This document shows positions 13,873-26,177 of a stretch of DNA of 64,000 bases, piece after piece. Origin of the DNA: Rutstroemia sp. NJR-2017a BVV2. Its lineage: Eukaryota; Ascomycota; Leotiomycetes; Helotiales; Rutstroemiaceae. A program made the position numbers and the translations under genes. The notes beneath the pieces are model-generated. The model was not told where the DNA came from. It ran no database searches and was given only the letters and a program-made list of their open reading frames with translations. The stretch covers positions 62,001 through 126,000 of the forward strand of contig NJPS01000010.1 in assembly GCA_002946415.1 (NCBI GenBank). Direction: 5' to 3'. Each line of letters starts with the position of its first letter. Positions within the stretch are counted from its first letter, which is position 1.

Positions 13873-15864
13873 ATGTTTTACAAATCTTTCCTGTTCCTCA
13901 TTTTCAATGCTCTTTTCTGGACCATCAATGCCAAACATAGGAAGTCATATTACTCCAAAGATGACCTTCCAACATTGACCCTCCCATGGGGTACATATAA
14001 GGCGGAACTTTACGGAAACGACGAAGAGGTCAGTGATTGTTGTATTAATTATGCATTCCTCTCTCTATACCCGGCTGAGTTTTGTTCTCACTGACACCTT
14101 GACACAACCAGACTGTTCGATTTTCAAACGTCCGATTTGGCAAACCCCCTGTTGGTCCTCTCCGCTTTGCAGCTCCTCAATATCCTGATGCCATCACAAA
14201 CAATAAGGAAATTCAAGACAACAGTGTCGGCGCCAACTGTATCCAAGCTTTTCCTCCTAAAAAATCAAACGTTACTACTGAGCCTCCACCAGAAGGTACC
14301 CAAAGTGAAGACTGTCTTTTCCTCGATATCTACGTCCCCCTTTGGGCTTTGGATGAGAATACTGACGAACGGCTCCCTGTCATTGTCTATATCTACGGTG
14401 GAGCCTACATATTCGGCGGTAAAAATACGACATTCAATATACCAAAACCTTACTCTGCATATGACGGTACAGGTATTCGCAGAACTACCGACAATGGTGT
14501 CATCTGGGTGACGGGAAATTACCGACTCGGAGCATTTGGTTTCTTGGGTGGCTCTTACATGGAACAGAATGCTCAGCCTAATGCAGGTCTGCATGATCAG
14601 CGTCTGCTTTTGGACTGGGTTCAAAAATACGTCGGTCAAGTCAAAGGCGACAAAGACGCTGTCAGTGTCTGGGGGCTTTCTGCTGGTGGAGGATCAATTC
14701 TCCATCACCTCGTTGCCTATGGTGGTGCCAAGAAAGAATCTCTTTTCCAGAGGGCCGCCATCTGGAGTCCATCATTTCAGTGGTCGTATGATCGAGCAGG
14801 TGTTTTGCAAGAAACCTTCTCCAGCTTCGCAACAGAAGCAAACTGCGCTGATGAAGATGCTCTCGAGTGCTTAAGAGAAGCTGATACAGAGACTTTGAAG
14901 GTAGCTAATCAAAATGTTGTCAATCAACGCTTGGATCTGGGATTATTTCCATTCGGACCCGCTGTTGACGGGGATCTGGTGCCAGACCTCCCAGCGAATT
15001 TATTGAAGCAAGGTACACAAATTTCTACGCAACTACTTTTATCTCCCGCTACAATTTTCCAATTTACTGGTAGAACATCACTAATCATGGATCTCAGGCA
15101 AACACGTTAGCACTGAATCTCTAATCATTTCTCACGTATACGATGAGGCAAGGCTCTTCGCTAACAAGAAAATTAAAACCGAAGCCCAGTTCACAGAATT
15201 TGTCACTCTTGCTTTCCCGGGTGATGAACTAGCAGAAGTGAGGCAGAAAATCGAGGACAAATACCCCTCCAGTACATACGATAATGACCAACAGACGCGT
15301 CTCAGGGCAGTGTTAAGCGACTCGACGTTCGTTTGTAACAACTATCAGATTTACCATGCATACAAAGAGAACTCCAAAGTCTATGCCACGCGGTACGAAG
15401 TTCCACCGGCTCAACACGGTACTGATTTGCTTGCTGTCATTTGGGATAAGGAGGTCAACGTCGCTGGCCTTATCAAAGCGATCGTTCCTTGGCTCCCTGA
15501 ATGGATCTCCAATGTCCTCGAGGCTATATGGGTGCCTTTAGCTTTGAGATACCAAAAGTACTTTGCTGCTCACGCACTGACTGGTGATCCAAACTATCTC
15601 AGTAATAACCGGGCACTCACATGGGAAGTAACAACTGACGATGGTAAAGAGTTGACAAACGCAATGAAGGTCGGTCTGCAGTATTCCAATCCCAACCATC
15701 CATTCTATACTCTTGGATCCGATGGTCAGGTGGCCGCGGCGAGCTGCGATTTCTGGAACGATCTCGCAGAAAATATTATGATCATCACCGGTAGCGAGAA
15801 GAAGCCGACGAGTTTCAGGACTCAGTTTTACGAGCGCTTATGGGGTGGTCAAATTGAATTGTAG
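13873..15864 (+). CDS. Type-B carboxylesterase/lipase, secreted
   Basis: Hydrolyses carboxylic esters; predicted to be secreted. Three exons, 13873-14028, 14112-15012 and 15098-15864, give 607 residues; introns are 83 and 85 nt with GT..AG and frames join exactly. The N-terminus (MFYKSFLFLIFNALFWTINA) is a signal peptide. Family blocks in order: VRFGKPPVGPLRFA, SEDCLFLDIYVP, the oxyanion-hole YIYGGAYIFGG, the nucleophile elbow GLSAGGGS, and a probable catalytic His in PPAQHGTDL; the acid residue is probably in the segment HVYDEARLF. Length fits fungal alpha/beta-hydrolase carboxylesterases. The elbow has Leu where GESAGG is usual. The gene is intact although it lies between two RIP blocks. 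Substrate cannot be told from sequence. Confidence 0.88.
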
Positions 15865-16255
15865 TCACCACAAGAATCAGGATTTGAGAAAGCTGGAATG
15901 GACAAGATGGAAGTTAGGAGGAGCTAGGATGGGATTTGTCATTTCATTTCTCTAATATTTGACGGATGGGTATTTCTTCTTGCAATCATGGCAAATTTGA
16001 AACAATGGAAAATGTTCTGCTCTGAGCTACCTGTATCAAACTTACAGTGAAATAGCTACAACTGAGTTAATTGAAACATCCAAAAACCAACAGAACTATT
16101 TGGCTGAAAATTTGCTAGGGTGACACTGTTGCAATGATCTCAGAACCCACAATATCTTTCACTTTTATCTTTCTTATCCTTCTCTTTTAACCTTAACGAA
16201 GGTCAAAAACCAATTCTATACTATGGAATTGAGGGTATTCGGAAGGTAAGTCCGA
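15865..16255. other. Downstream region of the esterase
   Basis: Ordinary composition, no gene seen. At 16225-16290 the composition begins to shift to AT-rich; an 11-base perfect inverted repeat (cggag g ctccg, 16279-16289) lies just inside the edge. Confidence 0.4.
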
Positions 16256-17331
16256 AATCGACAGATCTTAAGCTTTGTCGGAGGCTCCGAAGAAGATTTA
16301 TATATATTAGGTCTATTTAAACCGATCTTATTTGCCACTATTTTGAGGATATAAACCTCAGATTTTCTCTATATTATAGTTTTTCAAATAGATCCAAATT
16401 AATATATTTTCACCTCAAAATCTTATATATATCTGAAAAAGTAATCAAACTGATAAAGTAATATCAAATCTATAAGAATTCTTTATAACTATCTTATAAG
16501 ATTACTATCTTATTATATAACTATAAACTTAATAGTTTAACTTCGAAATTCCTTTCTTTTTCTAGATAAATTTATTGAAGGATCCGGATCTATAAAGAAA
16601 TATCTAAAAAAGCAAAGTTAAAACAATTATAAATATTTTATTATATAAAGATCAATTAAGAAGAAGAAGCAAAATAATATTATAAGATAGTAGCTAGTTT
16701 AGAACTATAGTAAATTAATATTATAGAACAGAATATCTATTGAGAATTAAAGTAATATTATTATCAAAATTAAAATACAAAATTTCTAATTTATCATTAT
16801 TAATATTTATAAGAATTGGATCTATCTTAGTCTTTAATAAAAGATTTACAATCTTTTTATATCTATTTATAACTATTTGGAAAATAAGTAATTATCTAGA
16901 AATATTAGTAGTATTAGTATTGATAAATACTATTTTAAGAAATAACCAAAATATATTAAAATATTCTTATATAATAGAAATCTATAAAAATATTACTTTC
17001 TCAATATTTAAAAAATCTAGATTAATCCTTTATTCTAATAGATTTTGGATTTTCTATTTCTTCCTAAATTTAGCTATATTATATTATTGAATAATAATAA
17101 ATTACTTTTATTAAAATAGTTATATTTTTCTATATTTTTCAAAAATATATAAAACTTTTTTCTATTTAGTTATAATAATAATATTAATTATCTTTTCTAT
17201 AATTACTATATTTATTCTTTATTTCTCAAATAATAATATTATTATTTTCTTATTAAACTAATTTGCTATTAAGTATCTTAGGATATATTTAGTAATCTAA
17301 AAATAATTCTATTAATTTTTGAAAATACTAA
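16256..17331. other. AT-rich unassigned stretch
   Basis: RIP-like composition between the esterase and LINE copy 2. One frame is open for about 350 bases (16740-17090), but without ATG and with only Ile/Leu/Asn/Lys-type codons, so I do not call it a gene. Confidence 0.4.
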
Positions 17332-20300
17332 AATATTATTTTTTTATTTATTTCTAACTTACTAGCTAGTATATATAGTATTAGTTATAAAGAAACTTAA
17401 TCTAATTAATTATATTAATAGAATCTCTCTAGACAAAACTATTGATTATACTACTTTATATTTCCTATTATTATATATTTACTCTATTTTCGTTCTTTAT
17501 AGCTATATTATTTAGTTATTCCTTAATTATATTATTTATATTATAGTTAATTAGTAAATTTGAAATACTCGAATTATCTATTCTAGATCAGTTATTTAGT
17601 TATCTATTAAGCCTATTTTAGATTATCAAGCAATTTAGTAATAATTATTTCTTTTCATTATTACTTTCTTATCTATTTAGTATTATAATATAAAAAGATA
17701 TACTTGACTATTTCTATATCAGAAAAGTAATATATATAAATCAAAGATTTGTAGCTTAGTATATTCTATATATTTAGAAAATAAATATAACTTATTTATT
17801 CTATTCTATTCTAGATAAATATTATATTCTCTACTTTACTAAATCCTTTAAATAGTTTAAATCTATTTTTATCTAGTATCAAGTTCTTTATTATTATATT
17901 ATATTACTTAATTATTTCTTTTATTTACTATATTTCTTATATTTGTTTCTTAGATTTAAATATTTCTATTTAGTTAATATATTTGATCGGAATATTCGGT
18001 AATTTCTATTTTATCTTCTTATTATTTCTTCTTTTCCGAATCTATAAATACTATTTTTAGTAGATTTACTAAGTAAAAGTATTCTTTTGATATTCGAAGA
18101 ATTTCCTAAATTTCTCGTTATAATATATACTAATCAAAAAGATTATTACTTTTATTTCCACTTATAATTAGATATAGCTTGATATATTTTGATAATCTTT
18201 TATAGATATATTATTTATATTTATTCAAACTCTTATTTAATTATATCTCTCTTTCTAGATTTATATTATACTTCTACTTTATATATTAGTATAATATATA
18301 TATATATACTATATATAAGATCTATATTTGATATAATATTGAGCTTTAGGTTATCTAGTTAAGTTTACTAAATATAATTAATATTATAATATTCTTCTTT
18401 TAGATTACTTTTATATATATTTTCCAATTAAGTTTAGTATCAAACCAAATACTAAATACTTATATATTTAGTATTAGAGTATATTCTATTCTTTATCTAA
18501 GTTGGATTATAGTTACTAAGTTGAATTTATTCTATATTCTTATAAAGTATATAAATTTATACTTTACTAATATAAAGTATATTCTATAATACTAGATATA
18601 TTTTAAGATCTTTTATTATACTTTAATAAGTTTATTATAATTAATCTTTATATTCGAGTTTATTATTATTAAATATATATTATCGACAAATCCTCTTATA
18701 TATAATCTTTATTTCGGGAATAAATATATCCGAATAAACTTTGTATTATAAAGTAGGAAAAGTATTAATAAAAGTAATAATTCTTAAAATATCTTTATTT
18801 ATAAAGAGAACTTCTCTAATATCTTATTAGTAAATAAGAATTATATAATTTTATTATTTAAGAAATTTGTTATCTACTTATTAATCTATTTGAAAAAACT
18901 AAGTTTCTAAATTATTACTACTAGATATAAATAGATAATTATATCGAATACTTTTACTATATCTAATAAAAGTAATATTATTATTTATTCTTTACTTATT
19001 TAGACTAACTTTATTACTAAGATAAATAGATTTAGTATTATTATTATATTTTTTTATATTTTTGTTTCTATCTATTTATCTAATAATAGATTATATTACT
19101 TAGCTATATTATAGATCTTCTAAATTATAATTTTCTTGATTAGCTTTCTTAGAATACTTAGTAATATAATTAATTACTAGGTTTTTATCTATTTGTAGCT
19201 TGGTTTTCTAGATTTCTATAATATTACTATTAATATATTTTTTAAACTTTTTAATATATATTTGAGTTTCTAGTTAACTTATATTAGATTTATAATTACT
19301 TCTATAAACAACTAATCTAATTTCTTAAGAAAGTAGTATAGGATTTAATCTTCTTCTAATATAAAGTAATCGAAATATCCTCGAAATAGATTAATAAACT
19401 TTTTGATAATAAATTCTTTATTAATTTCGAATTCTAGTAGATATTTCTAGTTATCGATATTATTTAGTTCGATACTTTCTAAGTTATTTGGTAGTTATTA
19501 TAAGATATTAGATAGATATTATTTATCTTTATAGAAATACTAAATAAATATATATACCTTTTCTTCAAATAAGTTTATATTTCTACTTTCTCTAAATTTA
19601 AATATCGAAATTATATTTTATTTTATTAATATCTCTTTACTTTATCTTATTAATTTCTATAATTTCTTTATCTTATAATATTTATATATTATTTATCTCT
19701 AAATTATTTACTTTATCTAATAAATTATATATTTCTTTTCTTTCTAAAGTTATTTAATATACTATTTCTATTATTTATTTTCTCTTTTGATAAGTTATAG
19801 CTAGTATATAATATATATTGTTTTAATTATTATATCTATCTCTAGTATCTATTAATATTTGATTTTCTTCGAACTTTATTTCTATAATATTGTAATATCG
19901 ATAATCTTCTAGATCTAGAGAATAAGCTTTATAATATATACTTTTAAATTCTTTATTATATATTACTCGATATTATATTTTAGTAGATATAAAACTATTT
20001 ACTTAATTTATATAATATCTATAAGTTTCTAATTTCTATATCTCTATTCTACTACTATTATTAGCTCGATATTCTATTATAAATATACTACTATATAATC
20101 GAATTTATATTCTTTATCGGTTATAATTATATATTCTAATAAATAATCTATAAGTTCTAGAGTAGAGAATACTAGATTAATTATCATCCTACTTTATATA
20201 GTTGAAAAAATTTCAATTTTATAGAAAGTAAATAGATCGAACTATTATATTATCTCGAATAGCTTATTAGTATAGTTATATAATAAGTACTATAGTTTAG

Positions 20301-22186
20301 ACTATAATAGATAATAGAAATTGAAATTATCTATTATAATATATTCGCTATTCTTACTAAGAGCTATTTATAATAACTTAAATAGATATTTATAGTTAAT
20401 ATTTTTATAATTATTTAGAGATTATAAGTAAATACTATAAATCCAAATTACTTCTAAATTTGATATAAATTTCACTAAATATAAATCTCTATTCTAAATT
20501 TTATATTTCTAACTCTCTTTTTTAATAACTTTATTTATAAATAAGTAGTTTCTCTACTTATCTTTATATATAGAAATATAGATTATCAAGTTCGGGTAAT
20601 ATATATTATTTCTATAGTTAAACTATAATTTTTATATTATAATAATTATTACTTCTTTCTTCTTATAAAATAATAATTCTATTACTCTCTTACTTTTATA
20701 TATATTATATTATAAGATTGAGATCTTATTTATTACTATTTGATTATTATTATATTTATCTTAGTACTTTAAATAAGTCCGAGAATATATAGTAGATTTG
20801 ATATTATATTTAGCTAGATATTTGAACTAAGATCTAAGAAGAATTTACTAATTGAGATTATTCTAGTTATATTTACTATATTTACTATTAGTAGTTTTCT
20901 TCTATAGTATATATACTTATAGCTTATAATTATAAATTCAAAGTTATTTATATTATTCAAACTTAAAGTAAACTATCTATCTATTTAGAAACCAAATTGG
21001 AATCAAGATATATTTACTAAATATTTTATTTCTCTTTTTATATATATTTAGATAGTTCTATATTGATTTTACTAATTATATAGATAAATCTTATCAATTA
21101 TATTATTCTCTATTATATTATAATTTATATAGTTCTTAGCTATTATTAATTCTATAATCAGATAAATCTTAATACTATATCTTATATCTATATATTATAT
21201 ATAATATTTTTGGATAGTAATATATTATTTTGTTTTATAACTATATTTCTAGTATTTGAAATATCTCGAGATTAGTATCTTTTTAATATATTATTTAGTT
21301 AGTAAAAGTATACTATTCTATAATATTCTCTAATCGATTACTTTATTTATCTCTTTATTAATACCAAAACTAAATATTAGTATTATACTTTCTTTATTCT
21401 TATTAACTCTAATAGTTACTATATACTTTATTTATAATTTAGAGTTTTATCTTTCTATCTTTTTAAGAAGTTAGTTATTTATAAACTCTATAATTATCTA
21501 TCTAAATATCTCGAAAATTACTATATCTACTATCTACTTTTTGTTTTCGGTATCTTTATTAAATACTTTTTTTAGTTCTATTTTATTCTACTATTTTGCT
21601 TTAGTTTTTTTAATAGTAAATACTAAAACTACTTTCTTTCTTAGAAATATATAGATTTCTTATATTATCTCTTTATTTACTATTTAGTTGATTTTCTTTA
21701 CTAAGACTTTGCTCGGTTTTGTAAATATAGTTTTGTTATTTATTATAAATAGTACTTTATATTTTTTATATATTAATAAGATATTCTTAATTATATTAAT
21801 CTAGATCTTTTTTAGTTTCTTATATAAGATATTTCTTTTCTCCTTTTTGAGTTTTATAAATATCTTTTCTATATACTTGTAAAATATTTACTTTCTATTT
21901 TGGTTTTCTTAGCTTTTTACTAGTTCTTGAATTATATTTTATATCTTCTTTTTCTCTTTTATAAATTTAAGCTTTATAAGAACCTTATTTATAATCTTTA
22001 TTTCTATTTTCTCTTTCTTTTTTATATATATTTTTTTTATATCAATTTCGTATTTATATATCTCTATCTATACTAATAAGTTCGAAATCGTTATTATTTC
22101 TATAGCTAATATTATACCAAGCTATAATTTGTTAACTTATAAACTTGTTAAATTCCTGAATCTAATATTAGGATTAATTACAATTT
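17332..22186 (-). mobile_element. LINE (Tad-like) relic, copy 2
   Basis: Aligns by eye along its whole length with 5714-10570, in the same orientation, and is of almost the same length (about 4855 bases each). The A-rich 3' tail is seen at 17332-17355. Differences between the copies are overwhelmingly C/T and G/A with few length changes, as RIP produces. This copy is the more AT-rich of the two. Flanking sequences on both sides differ, so these are separate insertions or an ancient segmental duplication limited to the element. Dead copy. Confidence 0.75.
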
Positions 22187-23550
22187 ATAATTAATTTCGA
22201 AAATTTTTTGTTTGGAAACTATTATTTCAAAATAATTAATATAGATTAGAATAATATTTTCGATTAATTTATTACTTCTATATTATTTCTATCTATTTTC
22301 GATAAACTTAGAATATAATATAATACTAAATTCTATAAGAAATATTATATTAACTTCGATAATTTCAAATCTATAATAATATCTAATATTTAGATAATTA
22401 ATATTAAAAATATAGATAGAAATAATATTCTAGATTCTTCTAATCTAAATAATTAATAACTTTTATAAATAGCTTTATCTATTTAGAAATCAAAATATCT
22501 AATATTATTAATTATTAATAATATTAAAGATATCTTTAAATTTCTTAAAAAAGAATATAAAGATTATAAAACTAAATAGGAAATAATATATAAAGTATAT
22601 AAAAAGATCTATATATAGATTTTATTAATAGTTAATATAGTTTATTTTATTAATATTTCTCAATAAATATCAATAACTAATAAAATTATTTTATATAATA
22701 TAATTTTCTTTTTTAAATAATATCTTATATTTATCGATTTATCTATTATATTTGGTCTTTAATACAAATATAGAGATATATTTTAATAAATATAATAAAG
22801 TTATATTATATTTATAACTTAATTCAAAAATTGAATTATTATCTATATCAAAACTAAAAATTATAGATTTCTCGAGATTTAGAGAATTCTTATAATTATC
22901 ACTTTCTTTGAAATAATTAAAGAAAAAATTTATTTTATTTAAATTGAAACTATTTAATTAAGATAGAAACAAATTAATAAATTAAAGATACTAATATAGT
23001 TTACTTAATTGATAATTAAATATTTCTTAATTTATTAACTTTTCTAAAAAGTTCTTATAATTACTTTATAAAGAAGATATTCTATTTTTCTAATATTAAT
23101 ATATTGATTTAATTATTGATATTCTTATTAGTTATTTAAGAAATTAAAATAAATCTTTAAAGAATATCTTTATAGATATTAAAATCAAATAGATAAAAGA
23201 ATAAATTAATAATCTAAGATAAAAGAATCTAAGAAAACTATTTATTAATAAAAAGATCAAATTAATAAATAAGAAAACTTTTATAAATACTTAATTACTG
23301 TTTTTTAACAAAGTTATTAATATAATTATTTTATCTATTTTTATATAAATTAGTAATCCTAATATATTCTCTATCTTAGTTATTACCGAAAAGTATTATC
23401 TAGCAAATTTAATTCTTCTCGATAATTATAATATAATATATTTAGTTAATAATATTTTATTTTTTAATAATAGCAAAATTATAAATACTAACAATAATAA
23501 TATTATCGAATATAGTACTTTATTACTTCAAATTATTAGATATAGTATTT
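22187..23550. other. AT-rich unassigned stretch
   Basis: End of RIP block B. I see no readable protein or repeat. Confidence 0.4.
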
Positions 23551-23835
23551 GTAACCTAATATTGCCCTTGCTCTCCGATATCTGCCCACGTTATAAATAT
23601 ATGGCCGGGAAGCACAGATACGGGGGGTATCAGTATATGTACAGTGTATTACCCCCCGCTCCCGTTATATGCCGCAGGATCGCTGTAGAGGCTGGAACGA
23701 ATGGGGGCCACGGCTGGAACGAATGGCGGCTAATTTTCGCCCTACTTGGGGCAGCCGCCCAATCCGCGCGCCGCATCTCGACCGAATGGCGGCCATTCGT
23801 CGCGGAATAATAGGGCAGGGATCACGGTTATTTGA
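23551..23835. repeat. Small GC-rich island with direct and inverted repeats
   Basis: An abrupt GC-rich patch at the edge of an AT-rich block. It holds the 15-mer ggctggaacgaatgg twice (23690-23704 and 23712-23726, 22 bases apart), a third related piece (accgaatggcgg, 23781-23792) and a perfect inverted repeat cgaatggc g gccattcg (23783-23799). Overlapping short frames are open because of composition, and I do not call them genes. Confidence 0.5.
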
Positions 23836-23929
23836 TTCTTTCGAGATATATTATTACAGAAAGGGGGAGAACGAAGAAATATTTATATATTAGTAACTAT
23901 ATTAGATATCGTACTAATAACTAGATATT

Positions 23930-24126
23930 GGTGATTTTGCACTTTTGCTTTCAGCGGCTTCCTCCCGCCGCTATGTTACGCAGCTATCCCACTCGCTTAA
24001 CCGCTTATTCTTAGGCGGCCAGGAATCTAATGAGCTTGGGGCTTCTTGGCACTTTACAGATGCTGCGGACTCGGCCCTCTAGCGCCTCCTCTGGGACTTG
24101 TCGCCTGAGTTGTGGGAGGAATGAGT
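23930..24126 (+). pseudogene. Short coding relic of unknown family
   Basis: One frame reads GDFALLLSAASSRRYV, HSLNRLFLGGQ, ASWHFTDAADSAL, TAG, RLLWDLSPELWEE, stop. It looks like the C-terminal end of a protein with one in-frame TAG where Gln (CAG) is likely. No start and no upstream continuation are seen. Confidence 0.25.
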
Positions 24127-24135
24127 GAACGTTTG

Positions 24136-26177
24136 CTAGTTGGATTGCTCCGCAAGGCATGCTTCTTCTTCCAGTGCGCCGTATTCTGCTGGTCCCTGCC
24201 TGGAGGTGTTCATGACGATAGTCGCTCTAGCTAGAGACTCTGGCAGTGGCTGGCTCCCATCATCGCTGTCCTGGTCGGTCGGAACTGGCTCCCCACCCTT
24301 TCCTTGAATTCGGCACGCGCGCAGCACGGTGGAGAAATTCCCATCATACGCAACCTCGTTGGAGTACATTGTTATCGAACCGATGACGATGGTTACGGCC
24401 GTGAAGAGGATCGCAAGGCTGTAGGCAATCCACAACTTCCTAGCATCGTAAGTGTAGACACTGTGGTATGTTTCAAATGTCACATTCGCTAGCGAAGGGT
24501 AGGAAGAATAATTTGGTCTGTATAATGGTGGTCATTAGTCGGAAGATTCGGCGTCTCTATCTCTTGGAAGTTGGCACTTACTGGAGATATGGCTCGCTTA
24601 ATACGCCGATAGTTATATTCTCGAAAAGCTGTTCCAACGCTTGGATTGAACTTCCTCGAGTTTCCTGAGGCGGCTGGAAAGGAATGTCCTGGAAAGCTGG
24701 TGAGACAGCTAGACTATCCCGAACAAATGACAAATCGGAAAGGGGCCGCATTTCATCCGTATCGGCTAACATAGTAATTTCATCGGTGCCGAGGGACAGG
24801 GCCGATACAAAGTCCATAGTCCCGCGAATTAGCTCTGTGAGCGCATGAAAGATTGCATAGTAAGACTGTTGTTGTAGGTAAACTTGGCTGAAACAGGAAC
24901 TTGAAACCTCAGTGGTATTGCAAGTAGAATCATTCCATACACCCTGTGGACCTGCTGGGAGATCAATGGTTATATTCAAGGGAGTAAGAGGGTTTTGTGA
25001 GGAGGTTGTCTTCGATATATCTATATGTTGAGCTCCATTCGTATATTGAAAATTTAAAGTATATGACGAATTGTAGAGGTCACATGTTAGGATCGTGAAG
25101 TTACTTAGGATCTGCGACCAGCCTTCAACAGTTGTATCGTTCATGATCGCATCTTCTATATTCACTGGTAGACTATGAAGACTGTTATCATAAGCCCAGT
25201 AAACCCTTGGCGAGGTTGAAATGACGGGCTGCAGCACCAGGCGGCTGCTACGCTCGACGAAAGGCAAATCATTCACCGACTCATCCGACCCAGGCGCCCA
25301 AGCTAAGTGAGATGGAAGCTCATGACCTTCTTCTAGGTACGATCCAATATTATTCAGAATTTCCCCCCTCAGAGGTTCGGAAACATTGGTACAGTGGATT
25401 GAAGGGCCCCAGAATTCTAGATTCCAGCTCGCGTTCAAGGCCGGTGGTGGAATTGCTAGGATTTCTCCTCGTGATCCTGTGGCAGTAGCGATTTGTCTGA
25501 CTAGTTGCGAAGGACCATTATAAAAGAACAAGGGACGATGAGCCTGAGGATCATTAGTGATCACTAGGTATTGGATGAAGTTTGGATTGATAAAGTCGAA
25601 CTGTGGTACTGATCTCATAGCAAATGGGCTTGGTTGCTCAAGTGCAGATTGTACGGTAAGGGTAGCAGGTGTAATGACGAACGGAATAGGAAGTAGCCTG
25701 TAATAGTTTATAGGTAAGTTACATATGAAAATAGATAGACTAAAGCCTTCAAATTGTCAGAAATAGGTCGTACCAAAAGATCATGGCCAGAGTAAGCGGC
25801 AAAGAGTATCGTCGCCAGACTGAAGATCTGAATAGTCCTAGGATATCCTGTGTTACAGAAAAAACAATATCGATATCGGTAAGCTGTGCTTTATCCTGAG
25901 CCTTTCGTAGTACTCGCCAGAAGACTTGAGTATATGAAGCTGTGACTGCTAAAGAGAAGAGCGATTTCGATATAAAAGCTAATGATGTTCCAATAGCTAG
26001 GTTGACCTGTTGCCTGGAAACTGTTTCTGATAAAACCTGATATGATTCTGAAGGCGCGATACTCCCAGAAAGGCTGTAGTAGAAGAAATGGTGACTAAGT
26101 ACTAAAAGCACACCGGCCGTGAATGCCGACACCATAACTGTGGGTGTTCGCCAGTGGATCCGTCTTGGTTGGGACAT
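24136..26177 (-). CDS. Fungal multi-pass membrane protein with large luminal domain
   Basis: Three exons, 26177-25774, 25697-24582 and 24517-24136, give 633 residues; introns of 76 and 64 nt. The start chosen is the ATG giving MSQPRRIHWRTPTVM; an upstream in-frame ATG (MSGQTINH) is possible. Membrane segments: about residues 10-35 (VMVSAFTAGVLLVLSHHFFYY), about 60-85, about 120-145 (spanning the first splice junction as MIFWLLPIPFVITPATL) and a C-terminal one, about 535-558 (KLWIAYSLAILFTAVTIVIG). Between the third and fourth lies a domain of about 390 residues with many Asn-X-Ser/Thr sites, so probably extracellular or luminal and glycosylated. I recognise the overall plan as a fungal-specific family of unknown function; no enzymatic motif is visible. 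Confidence 0.8.

Noticed and set aside
14265..14639. Antisense frame in the carboxylesterase
   Set aside because: Shadow of a well-supported coding exon.
16740..17090. Open frame of 116 codons in RIP block B
   Set aside because: No ATG, only AT-rich codons, no family resemblance; expected by chance in such composition.
23562..23893. Two overlapping frames in the GC-rich patch
   Set aside because: Both open because of repeat composition; neither has a domain, and they exclude each other.
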